The translations under genes and the position numbers were made by a program. This document shows, piece after piece, positions 9,478-18,367 of a DNA stretch of 64,000 nt (positions are counted from its first letter, which is position 1; every line of letters begins with the position of its first letter). Where the stretch lies: assembly GCA_027533105.1 (NCBI GenBank), contig JAPZTW010000005.1, positions 34,662 to 98,661 of the forward strand. Direction: 5' to 3'. The notes under the pieces were generated by a model, which was not told the origin of the DNA, made no database searches, and worked only from the letters and a program-made list of their open reading frames with translations. The DNA is from Sphingomonadaceae bacterium. Lineage in GTDB: Bacteria; Pseudomonadota; Alphaproteobacteria; Sphingomonadales; Sphingomonadaceae.

Positions 9478-9539
9478 CGCTGGCGGGGGCAAATTTTGTG
9501 ACCGCCGGTCCCGGATCAGGTCCGGGTCGACGAATGGGC

Positions 9540-9737
9540 TCAGGCCGCCTGCTGGTCGGCCGGGCCACCCTTCAGCACGAAGCGCTTGTCGCAATAGCCG
9601 CAGTCGACATAGCCCTTCTCGTCGATTTCCAGCCAGACGCGCGGATGGCCCAGCGCCGCGCCGCCCGGAATATCCGAGGCGCCGTCGCAGGAAACGCGGG
9701 TGTTGGTGACGAAAGCGGTTTCGGGCTGCTGGCTCAT
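9540..9737 (-). CDS. zf-CHCC (NDUFS6-like) zinc-finger domain protein
   Basis: VSCDG...GHPRVWLEIDEKGYVDCGYCDKRFVL. Confidence 0.85.
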   Translation of the reverse strand: MSQQPETAFVTNTRVSCDGASDIPGGAALGHPRVWLEIDEKGYVDCGYCDKRFVLKGGPADQQAA

Positions 9738-9775
9738 GCGCCGCCCCCTAGCAGGGCAGCACGACGATTTCCAGA

Positions 9776-10366
9776 CTACTGATACTGTACCGTCACAACG
9801 AAAGTGCCGTCATAGGTGCCCCCCGCCTGGTTCGCGCCGACGTTGAGGGTGCCGCCGATACGGAAATCGAAGATGCCGTCGTTCGGCTGGATTTCCCAGC
9901 GGCGGCTGTTGCCGTTGCCAATGGGCACCAGGTCAGGTGTTGGATCGAGCGCAAGGTTGTTCACGGTCATCGTGCCACCCCCGCCGACGCGGGTCAGGGT
10001 GATCGTGGTGGGCAGGGTGATCCGCACGCGCATCCGCCGCACCCCCATGCCCGAGAACTCCGCCGGTCGGCAGGTTCCCACGCGCACGATGGTGCCGGTG
10101 GTGGTGCAGGCATTGGTATCGGGGTCGAGCACGACCGTGCCGCCCGCTGGCGTGGGCGCGATCCGGCCGAAGTTCATGGCCTGGTTTGCCACCAGGGAAA
10201 GCGGCGCGACAATGATCGCCTGAGCGGTTGCCGCCGTCGTCGCGCGATCGCGGGACTGGGCCGCGGCGGGAGCAGCGGCCACCGCGCTCAGGGCGAGCGC
10301 CAGCGCCGCGCACCATGCGCGTCGCGTCCGGTTTACCGGCTTGTTGGCAAGGTCCCCCCAAGTCAT
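9776..10366 (-). CDS. DUF4402 domain-containing secreted protein
   Basis: Signal peptide, then ATAQAIIVAPLSLVANQAMNFGRIAP... and C-terminal GTYDGTFVVTVQYQ. Confidence 0.8.
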   Translation of the reverse strand: MTWGDLANKPVNRTRRAWCAALALALSAVAAAPAAAQSRDRATTAATAQAIIVAPLSLVANQAMNFGRIAPTPAGGTVVLDPDTNACTTTGTIVRVGTCRPAEFSGMGVRRMRVRITLPTTITLTRVGGGGTMTVNNLALDPTPDLVPIGNGNSRRWEIQPNDGIFDFRIGGTLNVGANQAGGTYDGTFVVTVQYQ

Positions 10367-10487
10367 CGCGATGGCCCTAGCGTGCTGCCCATGAAGCCAT
10401 GCATAGCGAGGATGGTTAACGGTCCGGTAAACAACCCCGGCCCGGCGGGGCTTTACCTTGGGCCAATCCTGCCGCAAGAGCGCGGAC

Positions 10488-11420
10488 ATGAGCCAGCCCG
10501 CCGCCATCCGTATCCGCGATCTCGTCAAGCGTTATGCCCCCGCCGGTCAGGGTGAGGGTAAACTGGCCCTCAAGGGCGTGTCCTTCGACGTGCCGCAGGG
10601 CGAGATCTTCGGCCTGCTCGGCCCCAACGGCGCGGGCAAGTCGACGCTGATCAACATCCTGGCCGGGCTGGTGATGAAGACCAGCGGCACGGCCGAAATC
10701 TGGGGTTTCGATATCGATGCGGACCCCCGCAACGCCAAGCGCGCGATCGGCATCGTGCCGCAGGAAATCGTCTTCGATCCCTTCTTCACGCCCGTGGAGG
10801 TGCTGGATATCCAGGCCGGGCTCTATGGCGTGCCCAAGGCCGCGCGGCGCAGCCTGGAACTGCTGGGGCAGGTGCACCTGAGCGACAAGGCCAATGCCTA
10901 TGCCCGCACCCTGTCGGGGGGCATGAAGCGCCGCCTGCTGATCGCCAAGGCGCTGGTCCACCAGCCGCCGGTGATCGTGCTGGACGAGCCGACCGCCGGG
11001 GTCGATGTGGAACTGCGCCGCCAGTTGTGGGAACTGGTCAGCGAACTCAACGCGCAAGGGGTGACCGTAGTCCTGACCACCCACTACCTCGAAGAAGCGG
11101 AAGAGCTGTGCAACCGCATCGCGATCATCAACCACGGCGAACTGATCGCCAACAAGCCGACCCGCGAACTGGTGGAAATGGCGCGGGAAAAGGTGGTGGT
11201 GGTAACGGTCGACAAGACAATCGAGACCTGCCCCAGCCACGCCGCCTTCCTGAAGTGCGAGCAAGCGGGCGAACACACGCTCGAGATCACTTACGACAAG
11301 GACAAGACCAACGCGGGCGAAGTGCTTGCGCTGGTCCAGTCAATGGGCTTTGCCATCGTCGATGTTTCCACCCGCGAGGCTGACCTCGAAGACGTGTTCG
11401 TCAGTCTGACGAGTTCTTAG
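10488..11420 (+). CDS. ABC transporter ATP-binding protein (ABC-2 type)
   Basis: Walker A GLLGPNGAGKSTLIN, signature LSGGMKRRL, Walker B VIVLDEPTAGVD. Confidence 0.93.
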   Translation: MSQPAAIRIRDLVKRYAPAGQGEGKLALKGVSFDVPQGEIFGLLGPNGAGKSTLINILAGLVMKTSGTAEIWGFDIDADPRNAKRAIGIVPQEIVFDPFFTPVEVLDIQAGLYGVPKAARRSLELLGQVHLSDKANAYARTLSGGMKRRLLIAKALVHQPPVIVLDEPTAGVDVELRRQLWELVSELNAQGVTVVLTTHYLEEAEELCNRIAIINHGELIANKPTRELVEMAREKVVVVTVDKTIETCPSHAAFLKCEQAGEHTLEITYDKDKTNAGEVLALVQSMGFAIVDVSTREADLEDVFVSLTSS

Positions 11421-11577
11421 GCGCGGTATCGGCGCGGCGCCACAGGCGGCGGCTCCGGCGGACGATATCGACCCCGCAATGGCGGCAGCGGCCGGCATAG
11501 CCGTCCCCGTCCCACGCGACGGTACCACGCTTCGGGCGGTGACGATTGAACAGGCACAGAGGTATCGACAGAGCCAT
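11401..11577 (-). CDS. Small CxxC protein, 58 aa, absent from the ORF track
   Basis: My translation: MALSIPLCLFNRHRPKRGTVAWDGDGYAGRCRHCGVDIVRRSRRRLWRRADTAPKNSSD (TGA at 11401-11403); overlaps the ABC gene 3' end by 20 nt. Confidence 0.6.
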   Translation of the reverse strand: MALSIPLCLFNRHRPKRGTVAWDGDGYAGRCRHCGVDIVRRSRRLWRRADTAPKNSSD

Positions 11578-11666
11578 CGAAAAACTCGCGATCTTGTCTT
11601 GCGCAGGGATTGCGCATCACATGCCAATCAGTTGCGCCCTATCCGATTGGCCTGGTTACGCGTGAA

Positions 11667-11682
11667 TACGTACAGGTACGTA
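11667..11682. promoter_or_regulatory. Palindrome TACGTAC-ag-GTACGTA in the divergent small-ORF/nadB promoter region
   Basis: Perfect 7-bp arms; second inverted repeat GCCAATC/GATTGGC at 11623-11651. Confidence 0.4.
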
Positions 11683-11787
11683 GAAATGATGACAAGGAAA
11701 TGAAAGTCCTCACTCCGGGCCTTAATCCCGTAGCGGCCAGCAGGCTTTGCCCTTGTCGGTGTCGCACCGCGCGGGCAAAGGGGGGCC

Positions 11788-13389
11788 ATGTCGCATAGTC
11801 CTGCCCAGCCGCTGTCGCCCCACGACGTGATCATCGTCGGCTCCGGCGCGGCCGGACTGACCGCGGCCCTCGCCCTGGCCGACCGGTTGAAAGTGCTGGT
11901 CCTGGCCAAGGGCAGCCTGACCGGCGGCTCCACCGCCTGGGCCCAGGGCGGGATCGCCGCCGTGCTCGACGCGGGCGATACCTTCGAGGATCACATCCGC
12001 GACACGATGGTGGCCGGCGCGGGGCTGAACCGGATCGAAACGGTGGAATTCGTGGTCGAGCGCGCCCCCCACGCGATCGACCGGCTGATCGACCTGGGCG
12101 TGCCGTTCAACACCGATGGCCCCAACCTGCATCTGACGCGCGAGGGCGGGCACAGCCACCGCCGGATCGTTCACGTGGCCGATGCCACCGGCTGGGCGGT
12201 GCAGTCCGCGCTGGTCAAGGCGGCGGAGGATCACCCCAATATCACCCTGCTGTCCGGCCGCGCGGCGGTCGACCTGATCACTGGGCGGCACGAGGAACGC
12301 TATTCCGGCTCGGGCCGGGTCTGGGGCGTCTATGCCCTCAACGAGGCGACCGGCAAGGTCGAGGCCCATACCGCCCGCGCCACGATCCTGGCCACCGGCG
12401 GGGCGGGCCGCGTCTACCAGTACAGCACGGCCCCGCGCGGCGCGACCGGGGATGGCATTGCCATGGCCTGGCGCGCGGGCTGCCGGGTCGGCAACATGGA
12501 AATGATGCAGTTCCACCCGACCTGCCTCTACAACCTCTCGGTCAAGAACTTCCTGATCACCGAGGCGGTGCGCGGCGAAGGCGGGCACTTGCTCAATCCG
12601 AAGACCGGGCATCGCTACATGCCCGACTATGACGCGCGCGCCGAGCTGGCACCGCGCGATATCGTCGCGCGGGCCAACGACAGCGAGATCAAGCGCGACG
12701 GGCTGGACTATGTCCATCTCGACATCAGCCATCAGCCCCCCGAATTCGTGCGCGAGCATTTCCCCAACATCCACGAAAAGCTGCTGGGGCTGGGCATCGA
12801 CATGACGAAGGAGCCGATCCCGGTGGTGCCCGCGCAGCACTATACCTGCGGCGGGATCGTGATCGACCTCAACGGCCGCACCGACCTGCCGGGGCTCTAT
12901 GCCGCGGGCGAATGCACCGAAAGCGGCCTGCACGGCGCCAATCGCCTGGCTTCCAATTCCCTGCTCGAATGCTTTGTCTTCGGCGAGGCGGCGGCGGCCG
13001 ATATCCTGGCCCGCTGGGATGAATTCGCCGCTCCCCCGCCGGTCCGCGCCTGGGACGAAAGCCGCGTGACCGACAGTGACGAGGAAGTGGTGATCCAGCA
13101 GAACTGGACCGAGATCCGCCGCTTCATGTGGAACTATGTCGGGATCGTGCGCACCACCAAGCGGCTCGAGCGCGCCAAGCACCGGATCGAGCTGCTGATG
13201 GAGGAAGTGGACGATTACTATGGCCACTTCCGCGTTTCGACCGACCTGATCGAACTGCGCAACCTGCTGCAATGCGCCCAGCTGATCGTCCGCTCGGCAC
13301 TGGAGCGCAAGGAAAGCCGCGGGCTGCACTTCATCCTCGATTACCCCGAACTGCTGCCCGAGGCCCGCGATACGGTGCTGATGCCGTGA
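11788..13389 (+). CDS. nadB: L-aspartate oxidase
   Basis: DVIIVGSGAAGLTAALALAD, GGSTAWAQGGIAAVLD, TCGGIVIDLNGRTDLPGLYAAGECTESGLHGANRLASNSLLE. Confidence 0.95.
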   Translation: MSHSPAQPLSPHDVIIVGSGAAGLTAALALADRLKVLVLAKGSLTGGSTAWAQGGIAAVLDAGDTFEDHIRDTMVAGAGLNRIETVEFVVERAPHAIDRLIDLGVPFNTDGPNLHLTREGGHSHRRIVHVADATGWAVQSALVKAAEDHPNITLLSGRAAVDLITGRHEERYSGSGRVWGVYALNEATGKVEAHTARATILATGGAGRVYQYSTAPRGATGDGIAMAWRAGCRVGNMEMMQFHPTCLYNLSVKNFLITEAVRGEGGHLLNPKTGHRYMPDYDARAELAPRDIVARANDSEIKRDGLDYVHLDISHQPPEFVREHFPNIHEKLLGLGIDMTKEPIPVVPAQHYTCGGIVIDLNGRTDLPGLYAAGECTESGLHGANRLASNSLLECFVFGEAAAADILARWDEFAAPPPVRAWDESRVTDSDEEVVIQQNWTEIRRFMWNYVGIVRTTKRLERAKHRIELLMEEVDDYYGHFRVSTDLIELRNLLQCAQLIVRSALERKESRGLHFILDYPELLPEARDTVLMP

Positions 13390-14363
13390 GGCAGGCCCGC
13401 GTCATGCTGGCTGCCTGCACCCTGGCGTGCAGTGCCCCGGCGCTGGCGACGGACGATGCTGCAACCAGCGAGATCGTTGTTTCCGCCCAGCGATCGGGCG
13501 CACCGATGTGGACCATCAAGAGCCCGCGCGGGGCCATCCTGCTGGTCGGAGAGCTTCAGGCGGTTCCCAAGGCGACCCCGTGGTTCCCCGATCGGCTCGA
13601 AGCGGCAACCGCGGCTTCCGATCGGGTCATCCTGGGGGTCAAGGCCAGGATCTCGCCCGGCGATATCCTGCGGATCATCTTTGCCGGCGGCAAGATCACC
13701 AAGCTGCCCAAGGACACCACCGCTGCCGACTTTCTGGACGAAGCCCGGCAAAGTCGTCTCGCCGCGCTGGAGCGTCAGCACGGGAAGGACTACTCGCGCT
13801 CCAGCTTCCTGATGACTTCATTCGACCTGCTGGCCCGGCGGCTCGGCTTCATCCGCGACACCGGCAAGGACGCGTCCGACGTGGTGGAGCAGGCGGCGCG
13901 CAAGGCCAAGGTGCCGACCGAACCGGTTGGCACGATGCGCGGCGAAGACATGCTCGACAGCCTTGCCGAGGCACCGCCCACCGCGCACCTGGCCTGTCTC
14001 GATGCGGCGATGACCGCGACCGAAATCGGTCCCGAGCTGATTGCGCGCCGCGGTGCGGACTGGCGCGCCTACGATGTGCCGGCAGTCATGGCCAACCCGC
14101 TGGAACAGGCGCTGGGGCAGTGCTGGCCCTGGGCCGACCGGTCAGTCGGCCAGGAGCTGCGCAACCAGTGGATCGCGGCCATCAACCGGGCCGCGCAGGC
14201 GGAAGGCACCACGCTGGCGGTGGCACCGCTGCGGGTACTGGCGGAACCGAACGGGGTGCTCGACCTGCTCGAACAGCAGGGCTACGCGATCAGCGGCCCC
14301 GCCTGGCGCAGCGCCGGATCGCTGCCTGTCGCAAGCGGACAGGGCCTGCCAGCCGCACCCTGA
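13386..14363 (+). CDS. TraB/GumN-like family protein
   Basis: Signal peptide, WTIKSPRGAILLVGELQAVPK (GumN-like N-terminus); GTG start overlapping the nadB stop, or ATG at 13404. Confidence 0.7.
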   Translation: MRQARVMLAACTLACSAPALATDDAATSEIVVSAQRSGAPMWTIKSPRGAILLVGELQAVPKATPWFPDRLEAATAASDRVILGVKARISPGDILRIIFAGGKITKLPKDTTAADFLDEARQSRLAALERQHGKDYSRSSFLMTSFDLLARRLGFIRDTGKDASDVVEQAARKAKVPTEPVGTMRGEDMLDSLAEAPPTAHLACLDAAMTATEIGPELIARRGADWRAYDVPAVMANPLEQALGQCWPWADRSVGQELRNQWIAAINRAAQAEGTTLAVAPLRVLAEPNGVLDLLEQQGYAISGPAWRSAGSLPVASGQGLPAAP

Positions 14364-14491
14364 CGCCAGGTCGGAATGGCCGGCAATCATGCCAAGGCCG
14401 CCGCGATAGCCAGCCTCGCCCGGGTCGCCAAGGTTGCGCTTCATCGCCGGGGCGCTAACTTCCCCGGCACAACAAAGTCAGGGGAGGCCAA

Positions 14492-15373
14492 ATGCCGCAG
14501 ATCACCGCCAACGGAATCAGCCTTGAATACGAAGCCTACGGCGATCCCGCCCATCCGCCGCTGCTGCTGGTCATGGGGCTGGGCGCGCAGCTGACGCTGT
14601 GGCCGATCGAGCTGGTCGAGGCGCTGGTGGCGCGCGGCTATCGTGTGATCCGCTATGACAACCGCGATATCGGGCTTTCGACCAAGTTCACCGAACATGG
14701 CGTGCCCAATATCCGCAAGGTGGCGCTGATGCGGCTGTTCGGCCTGCGCCCCAAACTGCCCTATCGCCTGACCGACATGGCCGCCGATGCCGTGGGCCTG
14801 CTCGATGCGCTGGAGATTGACCGCGCCCACGTGGTCGGCGCCTCGATGGGCGGGATGATCGCCCAGCTGGTGGCGGCAACCTATCCCGAGCGGACCCTGT
14901 CGCTGACCTCGATCATGTCGACCACCGGCAACCGCCGCGTGCCGCCCGCCCGGCCCGAAGCCTTCAAGGCGCTGACCACCCCGCCGCCCGCCAATGCCAC
15001 GCTGGACGAGATGATCCCGCACGTCACCCGCATTGCCCGCGCGATCGGCAGCCCGGCCTATCCCGCGCCGGAAGACCGGCTGGCCGAACGGATCGCCCGC
15101 GATTTCCATCGCAGCTTCCACCCCACCGGCTCGGCCCGGCAATTGGCTGCGATCATCGACGATGGCTGCCGGCGCGAACGGCTCAAGCGGGTTACGGCCC
15201 CGGCCCTGGTGATCCACGGCGTCGATGATCCGCTGGTCCGGGTCGAAGGCGGGCGCGATACGGCCGCGCACATCTCCGGCGCGCGCCTGCACGAAATCCC
15301 CGGCATGGGCCACGACCTGCCGCTCGAGCTGGTCGAAGAAGTGGCCGACGCGATTGCAGGCGTGGCGCGCTAG
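14492..15373 (+). CDS. Alpha/beta hydrolase
   Basis: HVVGASMGGMIAQLVA nucleophile elbow, LVIHGVDDPLV, GMGHDLP. Confidence 0.9.
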   Translation: MPQITANGISLEYEAYGDPAHPPLLLVMGLGAQLTLWPIELVEALVARGYRVIRYDNRDIGLSTKFTEHGVPNIRKVALMRLFGLRPKLPYRLTDMAADAVGLLDALEIDRAHVVGASMGGMIAQLVAATYPERTLSLTSIMSTTGNRRVPPARPEAFKALTTPPPANATLDEMIPHVTRIARAIGSPAYPAPEDRLAERIARDFHRSFHPTGSARQLAAIIDDGCRRERLKRVTAPALVIHGVDDPLVRVEGGRDTAAHISGARLHEIPGMGHDLPLELVEEVADAIAGVAR

Positions 15374-15389
15374 GGTTTCAGACCTGTGT

Positions 15390-15525
15390 CGAAATTCGCG
15401 AAAGCGCGAATTTCGGTGCGGTGCCCGCCCTCTCCCCCACCCGGCCACCCATGGAATACGATGCCTCGGGTGGCCGGGTGGGGGAGAGGGCCGGTGCCGC
15501 AGCATCCGAAACGACAGTTTCGGAT
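15390..15525. repeat. Triple-hairpin intergenic element
   Basis: CGAAATTCGCG-aaag-CGCGAATTTCG (15390-15415); 23-bp perfect arms CCCTCTCCCCCACCCGGCCACCC/GGGTGGCCGGGTGGGGGAGAGGG (15428-15450, 15468-15490); ATCCGAAAC-gaca-GTTTCGGAT (15504-15525). Confidence 0.85.
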
Positions 15526-15532
15526 CAGAAGA

Positions 15533-15793
15533 TCAAAACCCCCAGCCCAGCTGGCGGCCGATGTAGATCAGCAGCATCGCCCCCAGCAGCGAGGAGAAGC
15601 AGCCTGCGCGGTTGAACCCGTCGCGCAGGGGGCGGCCGCTGGTGAGGTTGGCGATCAGGCCCACCACCAGCGCCCCGCCCACGCCCAGCAGCACGGTCAT
15701 CCCGAAACCGAGGTCAACCGCGCCGGGATAGAAGAACCGGGCCAGCACGCCGACGAACAGGCCCGAGGCGATGATTCCGATGAGATTGAGCAT
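15533..15793 (-). CDS. GlsB/YeaQ/YmgE family stress-response membrane protein
   Basis: MLNLIGIIASGLFVGVLARFFYPG...GFGMTVLLGVGGALVVG...GRQLGWGF. Confidence 0.88.
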   Translation of the reverse strand: MLNLIGIIASGLFVGVLARFFYPGAVDLGFGMTVLLGVGGALVVGLIANLTSGRPLRDGFNRAGCFSSLLGAMLLIYIGRQLGWGF

Positions 15794-16065
15794 GGCGGCT
15801 GCGCTCCTGGTAAGGGGAAGCACAGACTAGCCCTTGCGGGCCGCCGCGCAAGATCGTTGCCGGGTGCGATTCTATCCTTAGTCAAGGCGCCGGAACCCCT
15901 CTCCCCGGACAAAAATTTTTTCACAGATTCACTTTGACTCTTGCGCCGCGCACCAGTGGCCAATTTCCCGCGCGTCGCTGCAATGCGAAAGCTGCCGGAC
16001 CGCCCGGAACCACCCCCGAACAAGATGAACGCCAGATTTACCCTCTTGCGTCGGATTCGCGATTG

Positions 16066-16116
16066 GGCACTATGGATAGTGGTCCGGCACTTGGGGGGAC
16101 CTCTAGACCTAGATTC
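16066..16116. promoter_or_regulatory. Candidate NrdR-box pair upstream of nrdA
   Basis: caCTATGGATAGtg centred at 16074/16075 and CTAGACCTAG centred at 16107/16108, 33 bp apart; resemble NrdR consensus acaCwAtATaTwGtgt. Confidence 0.45.
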
Positions 16117-16247
16117 ATTCCCTGGCCCGCGGATAGCGCGGACGGGAGCGGATTCGGTCCGGTGGCAACCCCCAAAAGGGCAGGTCTGGGGAACGATTGG
16201 GGATAAGTTTTTCGCCGTTTGTTCACCCGGTTTGGTAGGATGGCGGC

Positions 16248-18353
16248 TTGGCTGTCGATTCGAACGAATGCGGAACATCCCAGACCGGCGGAAACGCGCG
16301 GAACTGGCAACAGGAAGTACGGGGGCAGCACGTGGAATTCAGGTCCGGGGACGAGCCGACAATGGGCGAATTGGATGCAATGATGGCGGCAGATGCCCCG
16401 GTAAAGACGAAGAAGAAGGAGGCGGGCGCCAGCCCGGCGGTAAGCATGACGGACAAGGCGGATCTCGGATCGGAAGCTCTGGTGGCCCAGGCGGCGGCGG
16501 AGGCCCTGGTCAAGGCCGTGACTGCGCCGAAGCTTGATGATTCCAAGTCGGTCCAGCCGCGCCGCTTCCAGATCGAGGTCGATCACGCCCGCGATGCGCT
16601 GCTGACCGATTTCGGCAAGGAAACGCTGGATGACCGCTACCTGCTGCCGGGTGAGCGCTATCAGGACCTGTTCGCCCGCGTGGCCGATGCCTATGCCGAT
16701 GACGAGGCGCACGCCCAGCGGCTCTATGACTATGTCTCGAAGCTGTGGTTCATGCCGGCAACCCCGGTCCTGTCGAACGGCGGCACCGGGCGCGGCCTGC
16801 CGATCTCGTGCTACCTGAACTCGGTGTCGGACAGCCTCGAAGGGATCGTCGGCACCTGGAACGAAAACGTCTGGCTGGCCTCGCGCGGCGGCGGCATCGG
16901 CACTTACTGGGGCCAGGTCCGCGGGATTGGCGAGCCGGTTGGCCTCAACGGCAAGACCAGCGGGATCATCCCCTTCGTCCGCGTGATGGACAGCCTGACC
17001 CTGGCGATCTCGCAGGGCTCGCTGCGGCGCGGTTCGGCGGCCTGCTATCTCGACGTCAGCCACCCGGAGATCGAGGAGTTCCTCGAAATCCGCAAGCCTT
17101 CGGGCGATTTCAACCGCAAGGCGCTGAACCTCCACCACGGCGTGCTGCTGACCGACGAGTTCATGGAAGCCGTGCGCGACGGGGCCGAATTCAACCTGCG
17201 CTCGCCCAAGGACGGCTCGGTGCGCGGCACGGTCGATGCCCGCAGCCTGTTCCAGAAGCTGGTCGAAACCCGCCTCGCCACGGGTGAGCCCTATATCGTC
17301 TTCTCCGACACGGTGAACCGGATGATGCCCAAGCATCACCGCGACCTGGGGCTGAAGGTCTCGACCTCGAACCTCTGCTCGGAAATCACGCTCCCCACCG
17401 GGATCGACCACCTCGGCAACGATCGCACCGCGGTCTGCTGCCTGTCCTCGCTCAACCTCGAAACCTGGGACGAGTGGAACAAGGACGAGCGCTTTATCGA
17501 GGACGTGCTGCGCTTCCTCGACAACGTGCTGCAGGACTATATCGACCGCGCGCCGGACGAGATGGCCCGCGCCAAGTATTCCGCCGCGCGCGAGCGTTCG
17601 GTCGGCATGGGCGTGATGGGCTTCCACTCGTTCCTGCAGCAAAAGGGCATCGCCTTTGAAAGCGCCATGGCCAAGGCGCTGAACCTCAAGATGTTCAAGC
17701 ACATCGCCGCCAAGGCGGACGAGGCCTCGCTGCTGCTGGCCCAGGAACGGGGCGCCTGCCCCGATGCCGCCGACATGGGCGTGATGCAGCGCTTCAGCTG
17801 CAAGATGGCGATCGCGCCGACCGCGTCGATCTCGATCATCTGCGGCGGCACCAGCGCCTGCATCGAGCCGATCCCGGCCAACATCTATACCCACAAGACC
17901 CTGTCGGGATCCTTCGTGGTCAAGAACCCGTACCTCGAAAAGCTGCTGGCTGCGAAGAGCAAGGATTCGACCAACGTCTGGAACTCGATCCTGGAACGCG
18001 GCGGTTCGGTCCAGCACCTCGATTTCCTCTCGCCGGAGGAAAAGGCGGTCTACAAGACCAGCTTCGAGATCGACCAGCGCTGGCTGCTCGAATTCGCGGC
18101 CGATCGCACCCCCTATATCGACCAGGCGCAGTCGCTGAACCTCTACATCCCGGCCGATGTCGACAAGTGGGACCTGATGATGCTGCACTTCCAGGCCTGG
18201 GAGAAGGGCATCAAGTCGCTCTATTACCTGCGCTCCAAGTCGGTCCAGCGCGCCGGGTTCGCCGGCGGGGTAGAGGCGGACAACACCGCCGATGCGCCCG
18301 TCATGGAGCTGGCCGCCGCCACCGACTACGAGGAATGCCTCGCGTGCCAGTGA
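16248..18353 (+). CDS. nrdA: Ribonucleoside-diphosphate reductase alpha subunit (class I)
   Basis: SNLCSEITLPT, GVMGFHSFLQQKGI, APTASISIICGGTSACIEP, C-terminal EECLACQ; N-terminal start uncertain. Confidence 0.92.
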   Translation: MAVDSNECGTSQTGGNARNWQQEVRGQHVEFRSGDEPTMGELDAMMAADAPVKTKKKEAGASPAVSMTDKADLGSEALVAQAAAEALVKAVTAPKLDDSKSVQPRRFQIEVDHARDALLTDFGKETLDDRYLLPGERYQDLFARVADAYADDEAHAQRLYDYVSKLWFMPATPVLSNGGTGRGLPISCYLNSVSDSLEGIVGTWNENVWLASRGGGIGTYWGQVRGIGEPVGLNGKTSGIIPFVRVMDSLTLAISQGSLRRGSAACYLDVSHPEIEEFLEIRKPSGDFNRKALNLHHGVLLTDEFMEAVRDGAEFNLRSPKDGSVRGTVDARSLFQKLVETRLATGEPYIVFSDTVNRMMPKHHRDLGLKVSTSNLCSEITLPTGIDHLGNDRTAVCCLSSLNLETWDEWNKDERFIEDVLRFLDNVLQDYIDRAPDEMARAKYSAARERSVGMGVMGFHSFLQQKGIAFESAMAKALNLKMFKHIAAKADEASLLLAQERGACPDAADMGVMQRFSCKMAIAPTASISIICGGTSACIEPIPANIYTHKTLSGSFVVKNPYLEKLLAAKSKDSTNVWNSILERGGSVQHLDFLSPEEKAVYKTSFEIDQRWLLEFAADRTPYIDQAQSLNLYIPADVDKWDLMMLHFQAWEKGIKSLYYLRSKSVQRAGFAGGVEADNTADAPVMELAAATDYEECLACQ

Positions 18354-18367
18354 TGGCGGCATAGGGC

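Noticed and set aside
8376-9782. 468-aa plus-strand ORF antisense to tldD
   Set aside because: tldD on the minus strand carries HExxxH and C-terminal family motifs; the antisense frame has none
11722-13329. 535-aa minus-strand ORF antisense to nadB
   Set aside because: nadB is unambiguous; the antisense ORF is compositionally artefactual
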